The translations under genes and the position numbers were made by a program. 64,000 nucleotides of DNA from Gorsachius magnificus (lineage: Eukaryota; Chordata; Aves; Pelecaniformes; Ardeidae), in the NCBI GenBank assembly GCA_034008185.1, contig CM067109.1, forward strand, positions 32,768,885 through 32,832,884, given 5' to 3'. Shown here piece by piece: positions 38,355-49,488 of the stretch (the stretch's first letter is position 1; each line of letters starts with the position of its first letter). The notes under the pieces are model-generated. The model saw only the letters and a program-made list of their open reading frames with translations, was not told the DNA's origin and ran no database searches.

Positions 38355-41300
38355 CTTGCATTGTTATAATAGTTACATAATTTCTTGAATAAGTTCAAAA
38401 CAGGAATCTACTTCACTTAAAACAAATCCAGAAGGGATTTGTGCTAAAACACTGTAACAGATTAACTTTTTCTTAGCTGACCATGTATCAAATGAATGAA
38501 CGGACCAGCTGATCACCACTCAAGTAGTATCCAGTTCACAAAAGTATAGTACCACTGGGGGGCAAAAAATAACACTTCATAGCAATTTATTCCATCACAA
38601 TATGAGAAGCAGGAGGAAGAATAAGGCCTGGACCTATTAGTGGAAGAAGATACTGAAAAGTTCATGGTTTGTACCATACTTGCCTTCTGGATGGCTGAAG
38701 TATGACACTGTTCTGAGCTTTATAAACTGTTTCTTCTGAACAGAATTCACTCATCTATACCTAATGAGAAAAGTTAATAAAGATGGACTGATGTGCCATA
38801 GAATATTTATTTCTCCACAAAGACCTCTTTCCAATTTCTTTGTTATATAGTATGAATTCTTTTTTAATCTAAAAATCTTCATGGAGTAAATGCTGTGGTT
38901 GCCCAGCATCAAAGTTCAAGCCACCTCAGCTGGAAAATTTGAATATGCAGAATTGGAGGTTAAACTCCTTATTCAATGTGGATTACCTCAGAACTCCAGA
39001 TCCAGCCAATCTTTGCATTATCCTGAGATTGGTTCACCACAGGAATCTCGTTTTCACTACTTATATCCTACAGAGGTTTTTCTTTTCCCTGCAATACCAA
39101 TACTGAATGGTGACATTTTAAAAACTTTTTTGAGAGTCACCATTTTTATCTGCATAATTTCAAAGACAGATACTAGGTCTTCCACACATTTTTAGGCTCA
39201 GAATCCATATTTTATAATTTAATTCATGGAGTGAAACTAAATGCTGTGAACACTATTAAGATTGTCCTAACTTGGGCCATAGTCTAGTAGCTTTTTCACT
39301 GATTAATGAAATAGTATGTGTATGCTTCAACAATGCAAGAGGAGTACCCATTGTCCAGAAGTGCTTCGGTGCATAAGGAAAGGCAGAGCAGTTAGCCATT
39401 ACATTAAAGTACAGCTTCAGTTCATGTAGGTCAAAATAGGTCCAATCATTTCAGTCCAACTATATGATTTTATAGCAGTAAAGAATACCATCTACTGTGA
39501 TTTTTGTCTGAGAAATAAAATGCATATGGGTCAAGAAATTACAGTGTTAAAATTCCCATGACAACATTAACGTGATCACACTACACTTATGGTTTGTGGT
39601 ATTTTGGATTACTGACCATACTGCGAAATACTTTCATGCAGATTGTACAGTACCTATGTTGCATCAGAATCAGTCTTTTCATGGAAATATTAACATTTTA
39701 ATTTCCTGACTGCTGAATATTTTAAATTCATAACAATCCCCGACTTAATACTAGGTGTTTATTTTAATGAAATTTCTAAGAAAAATAAAATGGAGATGGA
39801 AAAGAAGACAATTCTTCAAATCAGGAAAATTAAAAGCAATGAGATACATACTTCTTTTCAAAACCATGAGTAAATAAAGCTCCCTGAGATGGCAACAAAT
39901 ATGCAGATGCCATTATCAGCCTAGGTGAGCTAGGCATCTTCTTCTCTGTCCTTTAACTCTTCAACACGCACATGGTGAATTCTATGTTTGTAATACTACA
40001 ATTCTTCCTGCAATTGACATTGCAAGGAATTTCTATTGTAATATTGCAAACATAAAATACGTAACTACGTCATGTGATTGTCAGTGGTTAGGATCTGACA
40101 AGGTGTCCTTGGAGTGCAGCAGGAGTTGGTTCTTTTAACTGTCAGTGTCTGCCCATTGTTGGCACTGGCTGAAGCACAAAGGGCTTCTTCATTTACCAGC
40201 TGCTTTGTGGGCCTCCTAATCATTCCAAAGAACGCAAAAGAGAGGTAAATGTAAAGTCTTCAATCATACTTCAGAATGAAAATGATAGAAAATTAGAGTG
40301 GGGGAGGAGAGGGAGAAGTGGTTGGTTTAGTTTGGTTTGGTTTGTTTGGTTTGGTGTGGGTGTTTTACTTTGGCTTGGTTTGGTTTACTTTTCTTACAGA
40401 AATCATAATAAATTAAGCCTCTGCTCCATCCAGTGCTGTATCCTTTCTCCAAAAATCATCACATGATTATGAAAAAGAACCCATGTAAAAACTGAGGATT
40501 GTAATCAGACTGTATTTTCTCATTTGAGGCCATTCTGCCCTCCAAGTCTTCTTTCTGATAAATGTTGCATTTAGCCCCTTTGTAAGTGTAGGACTTAGAA
40601 GGGTGAATTCTGTTATGTGTGACAATGTTTATCCACTCACACTGATGGAAACTTGTATGGAGTTTGCTGCAGCTATCATACTCTTGGCCTTAAGATGTAT
40701 TGCAGCATGTCAACTGTTTCTGTAAGATGAGGTCATGACATTTCTTGTCTTTAATAACTTGTGCATCATTATGTTGCATCTAGCAAGATCACGCTATTTG
40801 TAATTTACACAATGACTTCTTTGCTGAGTTAAAACTTATTTTTATGTACTCAACACTTTTTTTTTTTCAAAATAGTTTCAGTTGTTTGTTCTATGTATCA
40901 TTGTATCTATCCCTGAAGATAAAGGAGGTGTTTAGTGTCTGATTTTTTTTTTTTTTATGAAAGCCTACGTTTAGCAAAATACTTTTTACGAAGTGTATAT
41001 CTCCCTATCTAACTTTGTATCAGCTTCCTTTCTGTAGCCACAGTGGTTGTAGTCAAATGATTCTTCCCTCCCTCAGTTTCTATATTTTCCAATATAATCA
41101 GATTATGATTAAGGAGTGTAACCTTAATTCAAGTGGGACACTAAAAATAAAAAAATGAGTCAAAGTGATCTGTGTATCAGCTTCAACCATACTCAGCTGC
41201 TTCTGTTGGTATTAATTGTGTTGGTCTTTTTAGTTTGTATATTAATGTTATGTTTGTAACATTGAGGGGAGAATGATGCAGGAAAGATAATGCATGAAGA

Positions 41301-43293
41301 AATTTTGTAGAACTTCTTTTTCAGTTTAGAAAATTTCCTCAGCATAAACATAAATCCACCTCTATTCTTTGTCTCCTGCCTGGCATCAATGCCATTTATG
41401 TTAGTCACAGGAATGGTACTAGATCATCGTAAGTAGTGACTATCATCTAAACACTGTGCATAGGTGGCCTTTAAAAAGGCATGCAGCAGGGAATTTAAGT
41501 GCTATTTCTGAGGAAATCTGGAAATCTTCACAGCTGAGGGCAAACAATGCAGCAGTTGTGAAAAACAATGTTTCCAATTTGGGAACTGTCAGGAGCTGAC
41601 TGGCTTTAGACGTAGGAATTGGACAAAATCTGAGGAAAGCCAGCAAAACAGCTCAAAATATTACTGCAATAGCACCCACAAATGTTAGCAGAATAGTTAG
41701 GTTTCCCTGTGTCTGAAGGTGATGTTTCTTACCTCAGGGACAGAGCGCTGCAAAGAGTGTGCTCATCCCCAGCTCTGCAGGGAAGCAAGTTATTTCCAAA
41801 GAGGGCTGACATAATTTGAAACTGCTTGTTTCTGTCCTTGGGGAAGTTTGTTTGTCTTGTGGCAATGAGAAAGTCCTTGAAGTAGTGTAGTGACTGATTG
41901 GAGTTATGTCCCCAAGGGTCTTCTGGAAGGACCCAGCAGAGAGCACTCCCAGAGTACTAGTGAGTGTGGCTAATGGGGATCCTGCAGGTCACTCTCTTAA
42001 TGCTCTTTACAATTCATCACTGGGGTGAACAGCAGCTTCTGTAGTTAGCCTCTGCCACTGCATGATCTGCACATCTGGGAAGCTGAGGAAGGTCTGAGCT
42101 CGCAGGGAGGAGACTTCTGAAAACACCTGTTCGGACAGTCATTTGTATGCCTCTATCTTTTTTAGATCACTCCCTGAGCACTTGGTGTGACTCAGGAAAA
42201 CAATTGCCCTGGTGTATTGAAGAAAATGTGAAAAAAAAAAAGTATTTTTTCTATTTGCTTTATTATTTCCTCATGAAAACTGATTTAGAGACCAGAAACT
42301 ACAGGCTTGACTATCTTTAGTTCAATGGCCAGAACCAGATCAGCTCCTCAAAATGCAGCCGTTTATCTAAGTGCTTTAAGTATCAGTAAAGCTATCTAGC
42401 ATCAGCCCAAATTTCTGCGTTTCCCTCCTAATTACCTGTTATTTTGTTGCAAATGGATGTTTCAAAACGCCAACTCACATTCACATTATGCATTTCACTA
42501 TATCAACTCTCCATCTAAACCAAGGATTGTTTCAAATTGCCTACCTTTCAGTTTCCAGCTACATAGTTAGTGAGATCGCATGCTATTTCATAAATTAACA
42601 ACAGTTTCTAACCTGCTGATTCATTTGCAAAGGTGAAAGGTGAATGTTCAATGATTTCCACCACAGTTAACATAAACATTGACCTGATCGACTGCAGTGC
42701 TCCCTCTGTGCCATAACATAGCCACAGATTTATCATTCCTGCCTCAGCTTTGCTCCAGGCGCCTGATTAAAAAGCCCAGACCAATGTCTGCTTTTATCTG
42801 CTTACTTTGATTTTCATTTTGGAGCACTTTACCAGGACTGTACCCCTGCCCCCCTGCTGCTCACATGCTTTCTGGCATTTATTGTCTGAGTTTTCCTCTC
42901 AGAGTGGCACCAAGGTCTAACTTCTGCATGTAAGGATAATCTGTATCTTCCTCATCACTCTACTATACTAGGTATGGTTTCTATAATGTTGTGGATATAA
43001 TGGGGAAAAAAGCAATCACAGAAGTCCCTGGGATTTTCAGTTTGACTCAGAAGACTAATAAAATTCACCATATGTTTCTTCTATCTGCTGTGAACCAGAC
43101 TTCACTTCCTAAATCCATGCAAGAAGCTGAAGGTTTAGTGTGATGATGTCATCTAGATGAATAGTTTACTAGAGTTATTGCTATTAATCACAGCTTACTA
43201 TTGGTCTGTTTGAAACCGTATGGGACATAGAACTAGTACAAAAAAGTTTATTAGGAAAAATGACTTTTCAAAAGTAAAAATTTACTGAACTTG
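38355..43293. other. AT-rich unique sequence, no gene seen
   Basis: Contains T runs at 40857-40867 and 40943-40957 and a GGTTT repeat listed separately. The stretch 42690-42850 has a compact set of motifs (CCAAT, GATTA, tgcttttatctgc) that could be a conserved element, but nothing decisive is visible. No coding similarity was found. Confidence 0.5.
40321..40390 (+). repeat. (GGTTT)n-like repeat
   Basis: About twelve imperfect units of ggttt, tttgg and ggttta with interruptions (gtgtgggtgttttac). It is an imperfect pentanucleotide microsatellite. Confidence 0.8.
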
Positions 43294-43300
43294 CATGCCG

Positions 43301-43584
43301 GCCATTTTGGTGAAGACACCGAGGTGAAGGGCTTCGGAGCGGAGGATTGCGCCAGGGGACCCTTTCCTAAAAGCGGCAGAACTGCGAAGTCAAAAGTGCA
43401 GGGAGGGAGAGGGCACCCCAGCACCCCCTTGCCCACCTCAGAGCCAGCTCCTAAAGAGCAGGCAGCTCTGACTCAGCATGGGCGGAGTCAGGGGTGACGG
43501 CGGCAGTTTAAAACCCCGTGAGCCCCGTGTACCCGCCATTTCGGCAAAGACACCGAGGCGAAGGGCTCCGGACCGGAGGATTGC
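43301..43584 (+). repeat. Duplicated 50-bp segment in the CR1 5' UTR
   Basis: 43301-43350 and 43535-43584 agree at 44 of 50 positions, at an offset of 234 bp. At two of the six differences the upstream copy has TG where the downstream copy has CG, consistent with loss of methylated CpG. The sequence after each copy differs, so this is a partial unit and not a full tandem monomer. Confidence 0.85.
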
Positions 43585-43588
43585 CTCA

Positions 43589-44562
43589 ATGCAGACTGAG
43601 GACCCTGGAAAGCACGCAGCTGTCCAGGCCTCCAGCTGCAGGGAGTGCCACCAGCTGGCACTGGAAACGGACACCAGAAAAGGCAACACCTGCTTAAGAT
43701 GTGATCAAGTGGACTACCTACTCTGCCTGGTGGCGGAGCTGAGAGAAGAGGTGGACAGGCTACGGAGCATCAGGGAAGCGGAGCAGGAAATAGACTGGTG
43801 GAGCCGCACCCTGTTGTCCCAGAAACCTGTGCAGGAACAGCCACCAAAAAAGGCCCGTAAAGGAACCCCCAAGGAAGGGCCAAGGAAAAAACCCGGGGGG
43901 GGGTTTCTCCCCAGGTGCCTCTGCATAACAGGTATGAGGCTCTAGAGGTGGAAGACAAGGCAGTAGATGGGGTAGGTGTTGACCTATCCACATCGGAGGA
44001 GGCACAAAGATCAGAAAGACCTGCCTCTCATATTACTACTACATCCATGAGGAGGAAGAGACAGGTAATAGTAGTGGGAGATTCCCATCTGAGGGGAACA
44101 GAGGGTCCAATATGCCAGGCAGACCTTGCTCTTAGGGAGATCTGCTGCCTCCCAGGAGCCCGGGTTAGAGACGTCACTAGGAAACTTCCTAGCCTGGTCC
44201 GACCGTCGGACTACTATCCTTTACTACTCTTCCACGTGGGTGCTGATGAAGTTGCAGTAAGTATCCTGAGGGTGATTAAAAAAGAATTCAAAGCCTTGGG
44301 GTGCTTAGTAAAGGGATCTGGAGCGCAGCTTATTTTTTCCTCACTCCTTCCAGTGGTGGGCAGAGACACTGGGCAATACAGGCGGAGTCAATCTATTAAC
44401 ACGTGGCTTCGCGACTGGTGTCGCTGCCACAACTTTGGATTCTTTGACCATGGGATGGTCTACACGGCACCGGGCTTGCTGGAGTCAAATGAGAGCCAGC
44501 TTTCTCAAAGGGGGAAGAGGGTCTTTGCCCAGGAGATTGCAGGGCTCATTGACAGGGCTTAA
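43589..44562 (+). pseudogene. CR1 ORF1: Cys finger plus SGNH-esterase-like domain, frameshifted
   Basis: CR1 ORF1 encodes an RNA-binding chaperone-like protein with a PHD-type finger and an esterase domain. The ATG at 43478 opens the longest frame, but it lies upstream of the second 5' UTR repeat copy, so the in-frame ATG at 43589 is the likelier start. Visible are C-x2-C-x14-C-x2-C (SCREC, then TCLRC), a predicted coiled coil (VAELREEVDRLRSIREAEQE) and a basic tail. At 43895-43903 a run of nine G shifts the frame; the domain continues in another frame from about 43905 (VPLHNRYEALEVED). It holds VVGDSHLRG with the nucleophile Ser. The FHVGADEV block replaces the usual GTND, and the expected D-x-x-H near the end reads ESNESQLSQRGKR, so the catalytic Asp and His are missing. 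The protein stops at 44562. It is not functional as written. Confidence 0.88.
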
Positions 44563-44698
44563 AACTAGATGTGAAGGGGGTAGGGGAACCTATTGGGCTT
44601 GCCAGCAACAGGCTAGGGGATGAAACGCAAGGGTTAGAGGGACTGGGGGCTAGTATGAGCCCTCAACCGGTTGCCCAGCAGTGTGCCAGGAGCGCTGC
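44563..44698 (+). other. CR1 ORF1-ORF2 spacer and deletion junction
   Basis: After the ORF1 stop there is 136 bp that matches neither ORF1 nor the endonuclease. The next recognisable ORF2 residues (CWKTN, then SRFLECIEDNF) belong to the last third of the endonuclease. The front of that domain, roughly 165 codons by family comparison, is absent. The junction is placed near 44690 and its exact base cannot be fixed from this copy alone. Confidence 0.65.
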
Positions 44699-45486
44699 TG
44701 GAAAACCAACATGGCAAGCTGTAGGCAATCCAGCAGGTTTCTTGAATGCATTGAGGACAACTTCTTAAGCCAGGTAATAGACACCCCTACCCAAGGGGAT
44801 GCGATACTGGACCTGGTGGTCACCAATGCAAGCGAGCTCGTCGGAAATGTCAAGATCGGAGGCAGCCTGGGCTGCAGTGATCATGTGATGGTAGAGCTCA
44901 CGCTCCAGAGGGAAATGGGAAGAACAAAGAGTACAGTCAGGACTCTGAATTTTAGAAAAGCAAAATTCCAGCTCCTCAAGGAGATAGTCAGAAGGACTCC
45001 CTGGGAAACAGTCCTCAGGGACAGGGGAACAGAACAGAACAGAGCTGGCAGATCTTTAAGGATGTGATCCACAGAGTGCAAGAGCTCTCAATCCCTAGGT
45101 GTAAGAAATCGGGCAAAGAAGGGAAGAGACCGGCATGGCTGAGACAAGAGATGCTGGTCAAACTAAGGAGGAAGAGGGAACTGCACAGGCAGTGGAAGCA
45201 GGGACAGGCATCCTGGGAAGAGTATAGGGATGCAGTCCAGTTGTGTAGGAATGGGGTCAGGAAGGCCAAGGCGCAGCTGGAGCTAAACTTGGCTAGGGAT
45301 GCTAAGAATAATAATAATAAGGGTTTCTACAGGTATATCAGCCGGAAAAGGATGGTTAAAGAAAGCGTACCCCTGCTGATGAGCGAGACTGGCAAGCTGG
45401 TAACAGCAGACGAGGAGAAGGCTGAGGTACTCAACACCTTTTTTGCCTCAGTCTTCACTGGGAACCTCTCTCCTCAACCCTCCTGA
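44699..45486 (+). pseudogene. CR1 ORF2: endonuclease C-terminal remnant and linker
   Basis: The first frame (44681-45067) carries the end of the AP-type endonuclease that nicks target DNA: SRFLECIEDNFLSQVID, LDLVVTN and GCSDHVMVEL with the conserved SDH (44876-44884). Between about 45020 and 45045 the frame changes inside a repeated 'acagaacagaac' tract. The second frame continues QSWQIFKDVIHRVQELSIPRCKK, YRDAVQLCRN, FYRYISRK and EEKAEVLNTFFASVF up to TGA at 45484-45486. Downstream of that stop the same frame stays open into the reverse transcriptase ([18 protein letters not shown]). The first listed Met at 44681 is not a natural ORF2 start, because the true N terminus is deleted. Confidence 0.85.
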
Positions 45487-45588
45487 GTTAATGGATGGCA
45501 TGAGGGGGACCGGGAGGGTAAAACCCCTCCCGCTGTAGGAGAAGATCAGGTTTGTGACCACCTGAGGAACCTGAATGCACATAAGTCC

Positions 45589-46713
45589 ATGGGACCTGAT
45601 GAGATGCATCCCAGAGTCCTGAGGGAATTGGCCGATGTAGTTGCCAAGCCACTCTCCATGATATTTGAAAAGTCATGGCAGTCAGGTGAAGTCCCTGGGG
45701 ACTGGAAGAAGGGAAACATTGTGCCCATTTTCAAAAAGGGTAGAAAGGAAGACCCTGGGAACTACCGACCTGTCAGCCTGACCTCTGTGCCTGGGAAGAT
45801 CATGGAACAGATCCTCCTAGAAGCTATGCTAAGGCACATGGAGGCCAGGGAGATAATTCAAGATAGCCAGCATGGCTTCACCAAGGGCAAGTCCTGCCTG
45901 ATGAACCTAGTGACATTCTATGATGGTGTGACAGCATCAGTGGACAAAGGAAAACCAATGGATGTCATCTATCTGGACTTCTGCAAAGTCTTTGACATGG
46001 TCCCCCACAACATCCTTCTCTCTAAATTGGAGAGCTATGGATTTGATGGGTGGACTGTTCGGTGGATAAGGAACTGGCTGGATGGTCGGATCCAGAGGGT
46101 AGTGGTCAATGGCTTGATATCCGGATGGAGACCGGTGACGAGTGGTGTCCCTCAGGGGTCCGTACTGGGACCGGTGCTGTTTAATGTTTTCATCAATGAC
46201 TTAGACAACAAGATTGAGTGCACCCTCAGCAAGTTTGTGGATGACACCAAACTGAGTGGTGCGTTTGACACACCAGAAGGACGGGATGTCACCCAGAGAG
46301 ACCTGGACAGGCTGGAGAGGTGGGCCTGTGTGAACCTCATGAGGTTCAACAAGGCCACGTGCAAGGTCCTGCACCTGGGTCGGGGTAACCCCCAATATCA
46401 ATACAGGCTGGGGGAAGAAAGGATCGAGAGCAGCCCTGCTGAGAGGGACTTGGGCGTACTGGTGGATGAAAAGCTGGACATGAGCCGGCAATGTGCACTG
46501 GCAGCCCAGAATGCCAATTGTACTCTGGGCTGCATCAGCAGAAGTGTGGCCAGCAGGTTGAGGGAGGTAATTCTGCCCCTCTACTCTGCTCTGGTGAGAC
46601 CTCCCCTGGAGTACTGCATCCAGCTCTGGAGCCCTCAGCACCAAGAAGGACTTGGAGCGGGTCCAGAGGAGGGCTACAAAAATGATCCGAGGGCTGGAGC
46701 ACCTCTCCTATGA
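45589..46713 (+). pseudogene. CR1 ORF2 reverse transcriptase, N-terminal 374-codon frame
   Basis: This frame carries the palm and fingers of the CR1 reverse transcriptase: [12 protein letters not shown] (residues 55-66), HGFTKGKS (95-102), LDFCKVFD (129-136), [10 protein letters not shown] (185-194) and FVDD (216-219). The last is unusual: CR1 normally has FADD, as in the copy at 10.4-11.9 kb. Both catalytic aspartates are kept. The true protein would continue past the C-terminal LWSPQH, but a one-base shift at about 46641 sends this frame through unrelated residues to a stop at 46713. Upstream, the same frame is open back to the TGA at 45484-45486. Confidence 0.9.
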
Positions 46714-47068
46714 GGACAGGCTGAGGGAGTTGGGCTTGGTCAGCCTGGAGGAAAGAAGGCTGCGGGGAGACCTGATTACGGCCTTTCAGTACTTAAAGGG
46801 GGCCTATAGGAAAGATGGGAAAAATCTTTTTAGTAGGGCCAGCTGTGACAGGACAAGGGGTAATGGTTTTAAACTGAAGCAAGGTAGCTTTAGACTGGAT
46901 ATAAGGAAGAAATTCTTTACAATGAGGGTGGTAAAACACTGGAAGGAGTTGCCCAGAGAGGTAGTGGAGACCCCATCCCTGGAAACATTCAAGGCGAGGT
47001 TGGATGGGGCTCTGAGCAACCTGATCCAGTTAGCAGTGTCCCTGCTCACTGCAGGGGGGTTGAACTAA
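46652..47068 (+). pseudogene. CR1 ORF2 C-terminal region after a frameshift
   Basis: This is the continuation of the reverse-transcriptase frame: [70 protein letters not shown] and [19 protein letters not shown]. The frame ends at 47068 in the 3' UTR, about 33 bp before the octamers. The same blocks appear on the minus strand at 49049-49470 in the neighbouring CR1 fragment. Confidence 0.9.
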
Positions 47069-47130
47069 ATGACCTCTAGGGGTCCTTTCCAACTCAGAAC
47101 ATTCTATGATTCTATGATTCTATGACTTAG

Positions 47131-47149
47131 AAAAAAAAAAAAAAAAAAA
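47131..47149 (+). repeat. A19 run six bases after the CR1 end
   Basis: Nineteen A residues follow 'acttag' directly after the last CR1 octamer. CR1 copies do not normally carry a poly(A) tail, so this is probably target DNA or later slippage. Confidence 0.85.
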
Positions 47150-48962
47150 GATTAAACTACTCAGTATTGCTTAAAATGAATGCCTTTCAAACAAATGACA
47201 GGGACTGATGTTAATCTCATTATCCATACAAAAATTCTAAGAATAGAAGGCATTTCAGTGTCTAAGAAATGAAGGCATTTATTTGAAAATGGGTGTGTGA
47301 CAATATTTAATTTCAAGCTTTACACATATTCTTCCAGTATGTGCAATTTCATGTGTTTTAATATTACTACAAATATTCCATTAAGCATCAATCCCTGTCT
47401 TTAGTTTTGAAGAATATGATATAACATTAGTCACAGAATAGAAACTTCCAGGTCTCATACCAATTCATTTTCTGGAGCAAAGCCATCTCTATAAAGATTG
47501 ATACAATAAAAATATAGAATAATTTTTTAAAAAATGGTTTAGTAGTAGAAAGCATCTTCTAAGGTCTGGAATCAATATTAAACAACATTTCTCCCTATCC
47601 TTAATGTAAAAAAACTACAGATGCATTCAGCAGTTATCAGAGTTTAAGAGGGAAAAGTTAGATCATCTATAAACAAAAAGAGGCTAAACTGAGTGTAACA
47701 CAGCTAACTGCCCTCAGTCGTCAAGAGCTAGAGTGAGTTGATAAACACTAGTGGTCAGATATTTCTCTTAATATACAGCTGTGATATTTTTGATTGATTA
47801 TAAATCTTCAAACCTTCCCATGAAATGCTCAATTTTCATATAGGACATGGATCGCAACCTGGAAGGTGACATGTGCATTTGGAGGTATTTTCAAAGCCAG
47901 TCAATACTGGTTTTTCAGGTCCATAGAAATCACACAGTATTAACATTCTAAAAATGGTACCAAGGTCAAGTCATCTTTTAATGATTTTGAAAGTCAAGGT
48001 ATTTTAAATTTGAAAATTGTTAATCCAAAATATGCAATTACTTTTTTTTCCCCGATCAGTTCACAAAAGAGCTAAACCAGAAACAATGCTAACAAAACAG
48101 GGTGGTTTTCATTTTCCTAGCATAAATTATCAAACACCTACATTAAGAGACGTCTTTATTGTATTAGGCAATCAGTTCAAACTAATAATCCTAAACAATA
48201 CAATTCCTTATTCATCATGAATTCTTTTACATTAGAAAATTTAACATGCTTTTTTCCTTGACTCTCTAATATGATTAGGGGGGGAAAAAAAAGAAGAAAA
48301 AAAAATTCCTGCCTTAGTTTTTTGTTTGTCATAGCCATGATAGTTGAAGACATGACATGTGGTGTGAGAGCTCTAACTTAGTAGTGAAATGTATGTAACA
48401 AGCTCCTATGACCAGAAACTGAAATCAGTTAGAAATGAAAGAGCAATTAATCTCTTGGAACAGACAACAGAAGAGCATTCTTACAGTCAGATGTTTAAAT
48501 CATGAGTAGGTATCTTCCTTAATTATATGCTGTAATTCAGCCACATGTTTGATGCTAGAATCTTTGGATATTGAGGGTGACCCAACAGGTTTATAATGAT
48601 TACATGAGTATAATGACCCAATCTGCTCTTTATTAAACATATCTAGCTAAAGCAAATGAGTTGTAGTAAAGTATTTTGCTTAATGAAATAAGACTTCTGT
48701 GACAGCAAAAATTGACTTAAGTTTTATTGTCACTAGATTGGGACAGGTTATTAGGTGACATAGATTAACAGAGCTTCCATGAATTCAGCACTCTCAGTTA
48801 CACATACCAGCTGAGGAACATAATTTTTGCTTGTAGATATATAAAGGAGTCTCTTTTTCATCCTATATAGCAGACCAGGTGTAAGAAAAGTCATTGCAAT
48901 AGTTAACAGGATAATGGCTGTGGAGGCTGAAGCAATTATCAAAACTCTTTTTGGCAGAAAAT
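47150..48962. other. AT-rich spacer between two CR1 copies
   Basis: Unique AT-rich DNA with a short purine run near 48279-48305. No gene or repeat end was recognised. Confidence 0.6.
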
Positions 48963-49488
48963 CATAGAATCATAGAATGTTTGGGTTGGAAGGGACACCT
49001 AGAGGCCATCTAGACCAACCCCCCTGCAGTGAGCAGGGACACCACTAACTAGATCAGGTTGCTCAGAGCCCCATCCAACCTCGCCTTGAATGTTTCCAGG
49101 GATGGGGCTTCCACTGCCTCTCTGGGCAACCCCTTCCAGTGTTTCACTACCCTCATTGTAAAGAATTTCTTCCTTATATCTGGTCTAAATCTACCTTGCT
49201 TCAGTTTAAAACCATTACCCCTTGTCCTGTCACAGCTGGCCCTACTAAAAACATTTTCCCCATCTTTCCTATAGGCCCCCTTTAAGTACTGAAAGGCCGT
49301 AATCAGGTCTCCCCGCAGCCTTCTTTTCTCCAGGCTGAACAACCCCAATTCTCTCAGCATGTCCTTATAAGAGAGGTGCTCCAGCCCTCAGATCATTTTA
49401 GTATCCCTCCTCTGGACCTGCTCCAACAGTTCCATGTGCTTCTTGGTGCTGAGGGCTCCAGAGCTGGATGCAATACTCCAGATGAGGT
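48963..49488 (-). mobile_element. CR1 LINE 3' fragment, minus strand
   Basis: On the minus strand this is the last part of ORF2 plus the 3' UTR and two octamers (catagaat at 48963-48970 and 48971-48978). Its 3' UTR (ctgcaggggggttggtct) is the same type as in the CR1 at 43.3-47.1 kb, so the two are closely related copies in opposite orientation. The 5' end stops near 'ccagatgaggt', where the CR1 sequence would continue. Confidence 0.94.
49049..49470 (-). pseudogene. CR1 ORF2 C-terminal remnant
   Basis: Read on the minus strand the frame gives ELLEQVQRRDTKMI, a TGA stop, [37 protein letters not shown] and [19 protein letters not shown], ending at 49049. The stop replaces the Arg found at this place in the copies at 11.5 kb and 46.7 kb. 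A CGA to TGA change, typical CpG decay, would explain it. Only the C-terminal part of ORF2 is present, without any catalytic reverse-transcriptase motif. Confidence 0.88.

Larger units (their letters stand above)
43294..47124 (+). mobile_element. CR1 LINE, near full length, internally deleted
   Basis: A 3.8-kb CR1 copy that stands out by its high G+C content against AT-rich flanks. In order it has a 5' UTR with a duplicated segment, ORF1 (Cys finger, coiled coil, esterase-like domain), a short linker, the end of the endonuclease, the ORF2 linker, the reverse transcriptase, a 3' UTR with 'ctgcaggggggttgaac', and three perfect ATTCTATG octamers (47101-47124). Intact CR1 elements are about 4.5 kb, and the shortfall matches the missing front of the endonuclease. 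Defects seen are a frameshift in a G run at 43895-43903, the endonuclease deletion near 44690, a frameshift at about 45020-45045, a TGA at 45484-45486 and a frameshift near 46641. The start near 43294 is judged from the change in base composition. Confidence 0.94.

Noticed and set aside
39430..39480. 'aggtccaatcatttcagtcc' followed by 'atgattttatag', faintly like a CR1 3' end
   Set aside because: The similarity is too weak and the octamers are not recognisable.
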